Assembly (NCBI RefSeq): GCF_025426255.1
Contig: NZ_CP104861.1
Location: 3,410,001-3,474,000 of the forward strand
Source: Pseudomonas fragi
GTDB taxonomy: Bacteria; Pseudomonadota; Gammaproteobacteria; Pseudomonadales; Pseudomonadaceae
Direction: 5' to 3'
Length of the DNA stretch: 64,000 nucleotides
In this document: positions 27,424-37,321 of the stretch, piece by piece
Position numbering within the stretch: position 1 is the first letter of the stretch
How the letters are laid out: every line of letters starts with the position of its first letter
Made by a program: the position numbers and the translations under genes
The notes under the pieces: model-generated
Told to the model about the DNA's origin: nothing
What the model saw: the letters and a program-made list of their open reading frames with translations, nothing else
The model's database searches: none

Positions 27424-27972
27424 TTACTGATACACAATAGTGTATTGAACACGCGAATTAGCAGCACCTGCAGTTGCACCGCCCAACGACTCATAGCGAG
27501 CAGCAAAATTCATCGTTGCTGCACCACTGCCATCGATATCTACAATTTCAGTATTCTGGCTGCCATTGGCAGCACCTGCGGAAATAGGCAGACTGTTTTC
27601 AACGTTAACCAGGCCAATCTCTACGTTTTCAGCATTATCCGAACCCGTGTCAACTATAAGTCGACCGGTTTGAGGGTTAACACTTGCGCCAGATTCAAAA
27701 TGTGCTTGTACAGGGCCAGCATCTACAGCGCAGCCAGTCAGCTTAATGCTGAATGGAGTGGTACCGGCATGCTGACCTACATCAGCAAGCGAAGCTGTAG
27801 AAACAGGTGGCAGGTTTACGGTGAAGTTCTCGCCGCTACCAGCATTAATTTTGCATGTGGTCGATACGATACTGCCGGTGAAGTCAATCTGACCATCAGA
27901 GGCGTTTGCAGTCTGAACGAAGGAAGCAACACTGATAGCAGACAGCGCGAGAGCAAAAATACTTTTTTTCAT
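27424..27972 (-). CDS. Major fimbrial subunit (type 1 pilin family)
   Basis: The ATG at 27972 follows an AAAGAG site. The 182-residue precursor has a signal peptide (MKKSIFALALSAISVASF to TANA) and the type 1 pilin fold: GQIDFTGSIVSTTCKIN at the start with the first cysteine, the second cysteine in IKLTGCAVDAG, and the end MNFAARYESL plus VQYTIVYQ with the penultimate tyrosine. It is the first gene of the operon and has its own terminator behind it. The promoter must lie in the 222 bases between it and the IS3 element at 28195. Confidence 0.93.
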   Translation of the reverse strand: MKKSIFALALSAISVASFVQTANASDGQIDFTGSIVSTTCKINAGSGENFTVNLPPVSTASLADVGQHAGTTPFSIKLTGCAVDAGPVQAHFESGASVNPQTGRLIVDTGSDNAENVEIGLVNVENSLPISAGAANGSQNTEIVDIDGSGAATMNFAARYESLGGATAGAANSRVQYTIVYQ

Positions 27973-28258
27973 TACGTTACTCTTTAAATTTTTGAGTTCA
28001 CTTAACAAGCCATGAATGAGACAAGCACACCAAACTCTTTATATGTTCATCACATACATTCAGAATCTTTATCTCCCAGCTATTATCTTTCGCCACGACC
28101 TTTTTCGATATGAGACAACTCTGAATCTGCAGGGTGTTCCTAGATATAAAGCAGCGTTTACGCCATTTAATTCCTACCCATGACGCATGGCATCTGTAGT
28201 GGTCTAATGAAACCGGACACCCATTTAGGCGAGAATGCTCGCCAGAACGAGGTGTCAG

Positions 28259-29422
<1,164 letters not shown>

Positions 29423-29791
29423 CCACTACAATCACGCACGTTTTTGTTTTTTTGAAAATGCGGCATTACGTTTTGATCCCTTCCTAATTTCACAGACATC
29501 TTCATGCCTTAAATTTACTGCCCCAACGCTGGATTCTGATCGAAAACACGATAACGCGCGGTTCTAGGGCTTATCCGCAACGCCTATGCTGCCAGCCGAG
29601 GCGTCTGTGCTACGCGGAGTGTGTTTACCTATTTTGTGAGTAGGTGAAGCTGGCGGTAAGCACCGAGTGGCCGCGTTGATGCACACGAATTTAATCCAAC
29701 CACTTAGAGTGCTACAAAGGCTCTCGCCCTATCAAAACGCCCCCCCCCCGCTATCATTGCCCACAATTCATTCAATCGAGCGCTCACGGTC

Positions 29792-29840
29792 AACGCCCCG
29801 AACAAGGCTTGGATGACCGATATCACTTACATCCGAGCAC
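29792..29840 (+). pseudogene. Fragment of an IS3-family orfB
   Basis: About 50 bases encode NAPNKAWMTDITYIRA, the first catalytic segment of an IS3 transposase of the same kind as the relic at 4950-5747. It joins directly to the end of an IS66 relic on its right. A ten-base C run (29740-29749) stands just before it. Confidence 0.7.
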
Positions 29841-31560
29841 GGCTGCCCAGCTCGAAGCTCGTTTTGTAACCGGCGAACTCGTCGCAGACCAGCTTGCCGT
29901 TCCAGTTGTTCAGGAAGCTTCGGGCGTGTTCGCCGTCGCTGCTAGCTCCGCCAGGTCTGAGATCTGGCTGTTAGCGTAGGCCCATACGTAGGCTTGGAGG
30001 GTCTTCTTGGGGCCCGGCCTCAGCATCTGTACCGGAGTTTCATCGGCGTGGATCACACCATGCTCGAGTACTGCTTCGCGCAACGCATCCACCATTGGCT
30101 GTAGCTGCACCCCGCAATTCACGCCCCATTGCGCCAAGGTCGAACAGGCGATTGTCAGGCGGCACGACCGAAGATTTTATCCTGACGGTACAGTTGCAGA
30201 TGGTCAGCGAACTTGGCCACCATGACATGGGCCAGAAGCCCCGTAGTCGGAATGCCTTTGTCGTTGACATGCGCCGGTACCGGCGCCTGGATCAGCGTTT
30301 CGCACTGTTCGCATGCCCATTTCCCACGGATGTGACGTTCGACGATAAATATGCTGGGCGTGTAGTCAGGCTTTTCGCTGGCATCTTCACCGATGCGCTT
30401 GAGGGCGCAGCTGCGTTTGCAATGGCTGTTATCCCGTTCATGGTGGATCTGCGTACGAGAAAATTGTGCTGGCAACGGAGTGCGCTAGGGTTGCTGGCGC
30501 ACTTTGCCTCAAGCAGCATCGATGCAGCGCCTCAAGTTCGGCTTCGATATCTGCGATATCGGTGTCGATTAGGTCATCGAGCACGCTGGCCTGGGCCGGG
30601 CTTAGTTGCTCGCTGCGCTTGGCAAACTTGAAACGCTTGAGCAGTGCTATCTCATGGGCCAGCTTCTCGTTGACCGTTTATGATGGTGAATTTGCTTGTC
30701 CATCGTCTCAACGCGCTGCATCAACTGCGCCGCCAGAGCGCGCAGTTGTTCAGGATTAAAATGGTCGAGATTTGGGGCGGAAGTCATGCGGCTGATTTTG
30801 CCATAGGGGGCGTTAGGCGAAGATACACTGATCGGACAATTGTGCTGGCGAGCTAGCCGTGGCAGAGCTTTACAGCACGGTAATAACACCGCCGGTGCCG
30901 ACTCTTTACCACGACAATCCGAGCACTAGGGCCTGAAGTTGCTCGGCATCTAATTCAAGTCCTGAACCGTGTCGGACACTGGGCCAGAAAAACCGCACTT
31001 TATGCAACCGACGTGCCGGCAGCCTGATGCCTGATGCCTGATGCCTGATGCCAACGCCATCATGCACCAGCACTTTCATTAGATTGGCGCGGCGGTTGGC
31101 AAACATATAAACACAGTACGGCTAGCCCTACCAAACACCGCCACGACCCGCGCCAGCGCGGTGTCGGTGCCCGCGCGAATATCCTTGGGCTCGGGGGCGA
31201 GCCAGATGGAGTCGATGCGGATCATCGCAGTAAGCCGCGGAAAAAGCGGTACACGCCGATGCATTATCCGCCGGCCAACTCACAACGACCACACCTCTCG
31301 AATGGGGACTTCGTTGCGGATAGTTGCAGCAAGAGCTTGAGGCAATGTCGAATGCGATACCTTTACCGGAATAAAGACAGATTGCAGTGCCTGGTTTTTA
31401 TGCTCATGCACCCGAATCCACTTATGAACAAGGTTGTGAGCCAGAGCAACACTGGCAATCGAGCTGTCAGGTTGCGCACATTCGGCAATGACCTGGGCCT
31501 TGAAGGATTTGAAATAGGAATCGGAGCGACGTTTTTGTGGCATGGGGAGTCAGCTTAAAA
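29840..31560 (-). mobile_element. IS66-family relic with broken tnpA, tnpB and tnpC
   Basis: On the minus strand the three IS66 genes can be read in the right order. tnpA (31543-31280) has the opening RRSDSYFKSFKAQVI and HNLVHKWIRVHEH. tnpB (from 31225) has MIRIDSIWLAPEP, then after a frameshift MFANRRANLMKVLVHDGVGI, and ends in LQALVLGLSW at a premature stop (30906). tnpC has its start at 30787 (NLDHFNPEQLRALAAQLMQR) and scattered middle pieces down to about 29840. All three are frameshifted and the C-terminal half of tnpC is missing. A four-copy heptamer repeat interrupts tnpB. The copy differs from the IS66 remnant at 10503-11377. Confidence 0.85.
31023..31050. repeat. Tandem heptamer, CCTGATG x 4
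   Basis: Four exact copies of CCTGATG lie inside the IS66 tnpB remnant, between the codons for the VGI and LPAR segments. The unit is not a multiple of three, and four copies shift the frame. Confidence 0.9.
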
Positions 31561-31679
31561 AGGCTAGAAATGGTGTCCACTTAAAATTAGGTGAGCACCT
31601 TCGCCCTAAGCGTTGCGATCAGGAAGGTGTGTCGGCCGAACACTTAACGAGCTACGACAAACTCATGAAAAGTTATGGG

Positions 31680-31810
31680 TGATGGTCTCGCTGGCTTGTG
31701 CCATACGATGTTTACAACAGAACGCACCGTCAGACTCATCTGGGTAGCGTAAGTCCTGAGGACTTTGAGGGTGGAAAGTGTCTGTGGTGGCGCGGGCACT
31801 CCAGAGCGCA
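31680..31810 (+). pseudogene. IS3-family orfB C-terminal fragment
   Basis: The segment YDVYNRTHRQTHLGSVSPEDF corresponds to the end of IS3 transposases (usually FYN-x-x-RRH-x-x-LG-x-x-SPE-x-F). A non-coding right-end stretch similar to that at 40600-40640 follows (TGTCTGTGG and GGCACTCC on both). The rest of the element is absent. Confidence 0.65.
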
Positions 31811-32045
31811 GAAATGTGCTAAATACATCGAGATTATCACAATGCAAAACACCGCCCTAGTTTCAACAATCAGCTTTCCGCAGTTATATTTGAAACGAGT
31901 TAGGCAGCGAGCTGGCCGAGCACCTTGAAATTCCTCAGCGCTTATCCCATTATCAAAATACATTTACAAAATACAGTCACACTTTTATCGAAACAGAAAT
32001 AAGGCGCCAACCTCAACAAGGTTAATGTTCAGCGCCATACATAGA

Positions 32046-32696
32046 TCAGAAAAACATCCCAGAGCTTGCACAAAATATTGAAAGTTCTTGATCGGTTCCA
32101 ACATTAAGTTTTCGCATAGCTGACATTTTTTGAGCACTTATAGTCTTAATACTACGGTTATTTTGTATGGCTATGTCGCTGACACTCATACCAGAGAAAA
32201 AACTTCGTAAGACCTCATATTCCTTAATTGTGAGGCTATCGATACGGCAGGCAATATCTTTATTCTTTACAGCCGGCACTACTGATTCATTTAAAGCAGG
32301 AGCCCTGTAAATTCTTGATTGATTTATCGCTTTCAAGGCAACCAATATCTGATTCAGATCACCATTCTTCAAAACAACGCCCCACACACCAAGCTCGTAG
32401 AGTCTCGTATGTATTAGGGGATTATCAATCATAGTAAGAACAACAATTTTTAGAGCAGGATATCTCCGGATCAGATACTCAATTAATTGAATGCCATCCC
32501 CATAGGTGTCATCACCGGGCATATTATAGTCGGTCACTACAACATCCGGGGCTAGCATCTCAATCGAGTCTACCAAGCTACTCGAATTTGAGACGTCACT
32601 AACTATGCAATACTCACCGGCTCGCTCTATAATTTCTCGCACACCAAGAAGTACTATTGGATGATCATCCGCCAAGACTACTTTTAATTTCTTCAT
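32046..32696 (-). CDS. rcsB: LuxR-type response regulator, RcsB/RocA-like
   Basis: The ATG at 32696 gives 216 residues. The N-terminal receiver has the acidic pair in VVLADDHP, the phospho-acceptor D56 in VVVTDYNMPG and the lysine in GVVLKNGD. The C-terminal LuxR-type helix-turn-helix reads SLTIKEYEVLRSFFSGMSVS, then SIKTISAQKMSAMRKL. It is the last of four signalling genes on this strand. In P. aeruginosa the matching gene rcsB (next to cupD) and its relative rocA1 switch on chaperone-usher fimbriae after phosphorelay from a hybrid kinase. The fimbrial operon at 22.6-28 kb is the likely target. The gene symbol is by family and gene order, not by a search. Confidence 0.85.
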   Translation of the reverse strand: MKKLKVVLADDHPIVLLGVREIIERAGEYCIVSDVSNSSSLVDSIEMLAPDVVVTDYNMPGDDTYGDGIQLIEYLIRRYPALKIVVLTMIDNPLIHTRLYELGVWGVVLKNGDLNQILVALKAINQSRIYRAPALNESVVPAVKNKDIACRIDSLTIKEYEVLRSFFSGMSVSDIAIQNNRSIKTISAQKMSAMRKLNVGTDQELSIFCASSGMFF

Positions 32697-32757
32697 GAGG
32701 GCTACTTGCTCCAATTTAAATACTATATATCATCGATAAGCATGCTCAGCTAGGTAT

Positions 32758-35700
32758 TTAAACCCTGCCTAGAGCAATTAGTATCTGATCCAGCACACCA
32801 TCTACATATACAGTCAAATCCGCACTCATAGTTTCGCCACATATTTTTTCCTCTGCCACCGCACAGAGTGCTACCAAAGAATGTGCCTGGACTACAGCAA
32901 GTGCTCCTCGAATCCGATGTAGCATTAGTCGCGCACTCTTACCATCACCATCTTTCAGTGCGGTTTTTGCTGTTTTCACATCATCAGACATAGTTTGTAA
33001 AAATAGTGGCCTCATTCGTTCCGATACATTGATAACATCTTCATCCATATCTGCCGGATAGTTATCAATTAGCCTCTCGTTACAATTCGTCGACACTTCA
33101 CTACGGTCACAAACTCCTCGCAAACACTCGTACAGATTAGTCAAACTTATTGGTTTCACAACCCAGGCAGTCATCCCAGCGGCCATACACCTCTCACCCT
33201 CCTCGCGCATCGCATTGGCTGTAACACCTATTATCGGTAACCGCGTATCTTGCTTACGGATTTCACTAACTAATTCACAGCCATCCATAAATGGCATATT
33301 TAAATCTGTTAACAACACATCATAGACACTATTTCTCCAACACTGTAACGCATCAATACCATTGGCACAAAGCGTTACAGTGCACCCCAACTCTTGTAGT
33401 TGCTCCTTTAGAAGAACTTGATTTATCGGGTTATCTTCTGCAACTAACACCTTCAACCCGAGATCCCCCCATTTCAGTATTGTTTTATTGGAATTTGGCT
33501 CTGGCAACAAGTATCCACCTTGAACCAAAGTTAGTGCGCGACCGATAGCTTTTAATGAGTGCATCCCTACCATCCAACCCGACGCTGCATGCTGCGGGTA
33601 AACCTGTCCTATACTTACACACGAAATTATTTTTCCAGGCCACGTTATTGGGGGAAGATAGTCCGAAAGGATATCAACTAAAACAATCGAAGTATCATTA
33701 CTCTCTGGCGTCTCACCTACACTAACAGCTCTTCCCCCCCAATGCGAAATCCAGCCACAGACGCTATCTGCCAGCTCTTTAAAAGGGGCACGAACAAAAA
33801 TCATATCTGGCCGCAACTTGAAGTCTTCCTCTTTAGAAAGCTCATTACTAATCACGCCCAAACTTAGTGAAAAAGTAAAGCTACTTCCTAAACCAGTTTC
33901 ACTAACAACCTTTAAACTACCATTCATCAGGTGACTCAAATGCTGACAAATTGACAAGCCAAGTCCAGTTCCACTGATGGTGTGTGACTGCCCATGCGCT
34001 TGATAAAATCGCTCAAATAACTGAACTTGCTGTTCTTGTGAAATACCAATTCCAGTATCAGTTATTTGCCATTGCAGAGTTACTAAACCCGTATCCATAA
34101 GAACAGCTTTTAGCCGTAATGCCACACGACCTACGTCGGTAAATTTTATTGCATTACTTAGAATATTGCTGAGTATTTGCCTGATTCTGAATGCATCACC
34201 ACAAACTATGCCTGGTACATTCGTATCAATATTAAAATAGGCTTGAATACCTTTGGCTTGTGCTGATGCTGAATACGACTGCATCAAATCTTCAATCATA
34301 TCAATAGGCGAGAATTCAACAGATTCTAGAGCCATCTGACCTGACTCAATTTTAGACACATCGAGCACATCACTAATTAGTTGTAGTAACGTCGAGGAAG
34401 AACGCTGGATTGTTTCAAAATACCCGCGTTGCAGCGATGTAAGCGGTGTTAACCCCAACAACTCTAATGTTCCCAACACACCGTACAGAGGTGTTCTTAT
34501 TTCATGACTCATAGTGGCAAGAAATATTGTCTTAGCTTCGCTTGCAGCATCGGAATTTCTTTTTGCGGCCGCCAAAGCTGCTTCGACTTGTTTATGAGCC
34601 GTTATATCATTGAATGTGCATAGTGTAACATCTGCTCCTTTATATCGTGCTGGCACACAAACGATTCTCAAACTACGACCTTTTATGTCTGCATATACTT
34701 CGCGATCTCCAACTAAAGGCTCACCATCACTATCTACAATTAATTCCCTGCTCAGTTCGGCGATATCACTTCTATCACCCAACCATTCCAATGCTAGACG
34801 ATTCTCCAAAACAACCTTACCATCGTCTCGACGTATAACGCACAACGCAATTGGAACCGACTGAATAACCTTTCGACTAAATGAGTCACTCTCAACTATA
34901 TAATGATGTGCTTTTTTTGCAGGAGCTACTACTTTTAACGAGTACCATCGAAACAATAAAATACTACCCAGAACACTCACTAATAACAGAGTAAAAAAAC
35001 TTAATAACTGCCAACCTGAGTAGCGTAAAAAGCTCTTAAATCCGATTAAGTAATACCCAACCCAGCCTTCAGAACTTTCTACCTTCACTAACATCCCGCG
35101 AGCGGTTAAATTCAACCCCTCCTTGAGATTTTCCACACCTCCAATTTTGCCAACTAATACTTCACCCTTTGGAGTACGCAACTCCATTTCGTCAAAAATA
35201 GCTCTATCCAGTACTTGCGTATAGTCATTTATACGCGCTAAATCCAGTAGTGAAACGGCAATTACGTGACGCTTCTGGTCATTTGCTAGCCATAAGGCAT
35301 CTGGAATATCTGCCGATATATAAGCCATTAACTCAGTACCTGATACGTCTTGAGTTATGCGCTCAGCTCCCGACCACTGCACGTACTTACCATCTTTAGT
35401 TGGCGGTTGTACTTTTATTCTTCCGAGCACACGGGCAATTACCTGGTCATATGTAATCTGACTAAGCGCCACGTGGCCAGGGAAAGAGTCTATCGAAGGA
35501 ACAGCCAGACTAACATCACTATTCAAATCTAAAATGATTGCTTGTGCAGCAGGATACTTTGAAGTTGCCCAATAAGAACTATAAAAATCAGCCAACAATA
35601 CACCTAGTGAAAATAGGCCTTTACTTGTATCATTAACTTCCTTTTGAGGTGCATTAGGAATAGCCACAGTGAAAGGCATAGCTATTGAGAACTCTCTCCC

Positions 35701-36015
35701 TTCGAATACTGAAAAGGAGTCGTTCTTATATAAAATTTTTTGTTGCCATGGTATAACATGATGATCTAATAGCTGCACGGCCTCATCACTTTGTCGTGCC
35801 ACACGAGTGAGGAAATTTTCATGCTCACGGATATCACCAATTAACCGCGAAAAATGAAAATTAACTTTCTCGTTATCTTCTTCAGCCAGTCGCCAAAGCG
35901 CCCAGTAGCAAGTACCTACAAGGACTATCGCTATAGATACAAAGCAGATTAATAATATATTAAGTCGGAGAGAGGTTTTCGCCAGTTTACGTATCGGTGC
36001 ATTATCGTATTGCAT
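32758..36015 (-). CDS. rcsC: Unorthodox sensor kinase with receiver and HPt, RcsC/RocS-like
   Basis: The 1085-residue protein has two membrane segments (about residues 17-40 and 335-355) around a periplasmic sensor of some 290 residues, a PAS-like region (about 380-470), the HisKA box FLATMSHEIRTPLYG with H504, a HATPase with DTGIGIS and GTGLGLSICQ boxes, a receiver with D904 in LLTDLNMPFMDG and a C-terminal HPt with H1033 in LHRIRGALAVV. All phosphorelay residues are present, so it can pass phosphate through D and HPt to the response regulator encoded 61 bases downstream. It follows the EAL gene. The layout equals RcsC beside cupD of P. aeruginosa, or RocS1 in the roc locus. Confidence 0.88.
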   Translation of the reverse strand: MQYDNAPIRKLAKTSLRLNILLICFVSIAIVLVGTCYWALWRLAEEDNEKVNFHFSRLIGDIREHENFLTRVARQSDEAVQLLDHHVIPWQQKILYKNDSFSVFEGREFSIAMPFTVAIPNAPQKEVNDTSKGLFSLGVLLADFYSSYWATSKYPAAQAIILDLNSDVSLAVPSIDSFPGHVALSQITYDQVIARVLGRIKVQPPTKDGKYVQWSGAERITQDVSGTELMAYISADIPDALWLANDQKRHVIAVSLLDLARINDYTQVLDRAIFDEMELRTPKGEVLVGKIGGVENLKEGLNLTARGMLVKVESSEGWVGYYLIGFKSFLRYSGWQLLSFFTLLLVSVLGSILLFRWYSLKVVAPAKKAHHYIVESDSFSRKVIQSVPIALCVIRRDDGKVVLENRLALEWLGDRSDIAELSRELIVDSDGEPLVGDREVYADIKGRSLRIVCVPARYKGADVTLCTFNDITAHKQVEAALAAAKRNSDAASEAKTIFLATMSHEIRTPLYGVLGTLELLGLTPLTSLQRGYFETIQRSSSTLLQLISDVLDVSKIESGQMALESVEFSPIDMIEDLMQSYSASAQAKGIQAYFNIDTNVPGIVCGDAFRIRQILSNILSNAIKFTDVGRVALRLKAVLMDTGLVTLQWQITDTGIGISQEQQVQLFERFYQAHGQSHTISGTGLGLSICQHLSHLMNGSLKVVSETGLGSSFTFSLSLGVISNELSKEEDFKLRPDMIFVRAPFKELADSVCGWISHWGGRAVSVGETPESNDTSIVLVDILSDYLPPITWPGKIISCVSIGQVYPQHAASGWMVGMHSLKAIGRALTLVQGGYLLPEPNSNKTILKWGDLGLKVLVAEDNPINQVLLKEQLQELGCTVTLCANGIDALQCWRNSVYDVLLTDLNMPFMDGCELVSEIRKQDTRLPIIGVTANAMREEGERCMAAGMTAWVVKPISLTNLYECLRGVCDRSEVSTNCNERLIDNYPADMDEDVINVSERMRPLFLQTMSDDVKTAKTALKDGDGKSARLMLHRIRGALAVVQAHSLVALCAVAEEKICGETMSADLTVYVDGVLDQILIALGRV

Positions 36016-36107
36016 ACTTAGCCATCCAAATTCAGGAGTCTGTTTGACTGCACGACGCCAGTTTTACAAGCCTCTAAGGTCAGCGCATTCCAACAAACCG
36101 ACCTTCC

Positions 36108-37310
36108 TTATGATGGTTTAGTATAACCTAAAGGGTTATCATCGAATAAAATTTTCATGAATGAGTCTGGAGGTATAGCCTTTGAGATGAAAAAACCTTG
36201 CACTGCATGGCACTCGAACTGACGCAGCAAGGCCAATTGCTCTTGCGTTTCCACCCCTTCCGCTACTACATCCAAACCCAGTTCTCGACCTAGTTTAATA
36301 ATACTTTTCAAAGCACTAGCAACTCCCTCGTCCTCCACGCAATTATAAATCAATGCACGATCAATTTTAAGTTCTGTGAACGGTGTAGCTACCAAGTTAT
36401 AAAAAGAGCTGTAGCCGTTACCAAAATCATCTTGAGATAACCCAAAACCTTTCATCCGCAAGCGACAGGCACCTGCGACATAGTTACTGGGGACTGAAGG
36501 CATAGTATCTTCGGTTAACTCGAAACATATATTTTTTGTGGAACCGCCAAAGCGAATAACCTGCTCGCAAATCAGATCAGGTAAATACTGACGATCTAAT
36601 AAATGAGGAGACAAGTTTATTGACACCGGCACCTGAAACCCTTGCTCTAACCAACATGCCTGGGCCAAAACAGTTTGTTCGATCATTAAAAAAAGAAGCT
36701 CCTCCTCCAGACCAGCTAATTCAATCGATTTCAGAAACTGCCCAGGCTGTAATATACCTAACTCAGGACATACCCAGCGTACTAGCGCTTCGGCAGAGAC
36801 AATACTTCCATTCTGCAATGATTTTTTTGGCTGAAACCAAGCTTGTAACTGCCCACTACTTATAGCAGACAGTAACCTTTTCCTACTAAATTTCCGAGAC
36901 GTATGCACACTACATGGTCTTACCTTACTTAAATTTTTAAGCTTTATCATGAGAGCTGAAATCGCACTGGGCATCACTGGCTTTGAGATTTGCTCAAGCA
37001 CATCGATCCCAAGAGCATTTGCAACTAAACACGCACCTGCCATTATTTTTCGAGAAGATGTACTCATAATAGCCAATGCGGGCCTCACTTCAAGCTCCGC
37101 CAACCTCTGAATAAACTGAATTCCATCTAGCTCAGGCATCATTAAGTCAGTAAGAATCAAATCAAACCCTTGACTCTCCAACTTCATCATTGCTTCGTTT
37201 CCGTTCTCAGCCAATTCGATTTTTTTGACGCCAATATCTCTAAACAGGTTTTCTAAATATGCTAGCTGAAATGGTTGATCTTCAACGATGAGAACTTGGA
37301 AATTTGACAT
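36108..37310 (-). CDS. pvrR: REC-EAL cyclic-di-GMP phosphodiesterase, PvrR/RocR-like
   Basis: The 400-residue protein has a receiver (residues 1-125; phospho-acceptor D55 in LILTDLMMPELDG; lysine in QISKPV) and an EAL domain (about 145-390). The EAL domain keeps the residues needed for activity: AEALVRW, SINLSP, CFELTED, the metal-binding DDFGNGYSS, LKIDRAL, VAEGVET and the final QGFFISKAI. It should therefore break down cyclic di-GMP when phosphorylated. Relatives: PvrR, which lowers biofilm formation in PA14, and RocR, which counteracts RocA1-driven fimbriae. It lies 11 bases downstream of the first hybrid kinase, so they are co-transcribed. Confidence 0.9.
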   Translation of the reverse strand: MSNFQVLIVEDQPFQLAYLENLFRDIGVKKIELAENGNEAMMKLESQGFDLILTDLMMPELDGIQFIQRLAELEVRPALAIMSTSSRKIMAGACLVANALGIDVLEQISKPVMPSAISALMIKLKNLSKVRPCSVHTSRKFSRKRLLSAISSGQLQAWFQPKKSLQNGSIVSAEALVRWVCPELGILQPGQFLKSIELAGLEEELLFLMIEQTVLAQACWLEQGFQVPVSINLSPHLLDRQYLPDLICEQVIRFGGSTKNICFELTEDTMPSVPSNYVAGACRLRMKGFGLSQDDFGNGYSSFYNLVATPFTELKIDRALIYNCVEDEGVASALKSIIKLGRELGLDVVAEGVETQEQLALLRQFECHAVQGFFISKAIPPDSFMKILFDDNPLGYTKPS

Positions 37311-37321
37311 GTGTGATACTC

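Noticed and set aside
29740..29749. Run of ten C near the fimbrial locus, considered as a phase-variation switch
   Set aside because: It lies in IS debris about 1.8 kb from the fimbrial genes and in no gene or promoter.
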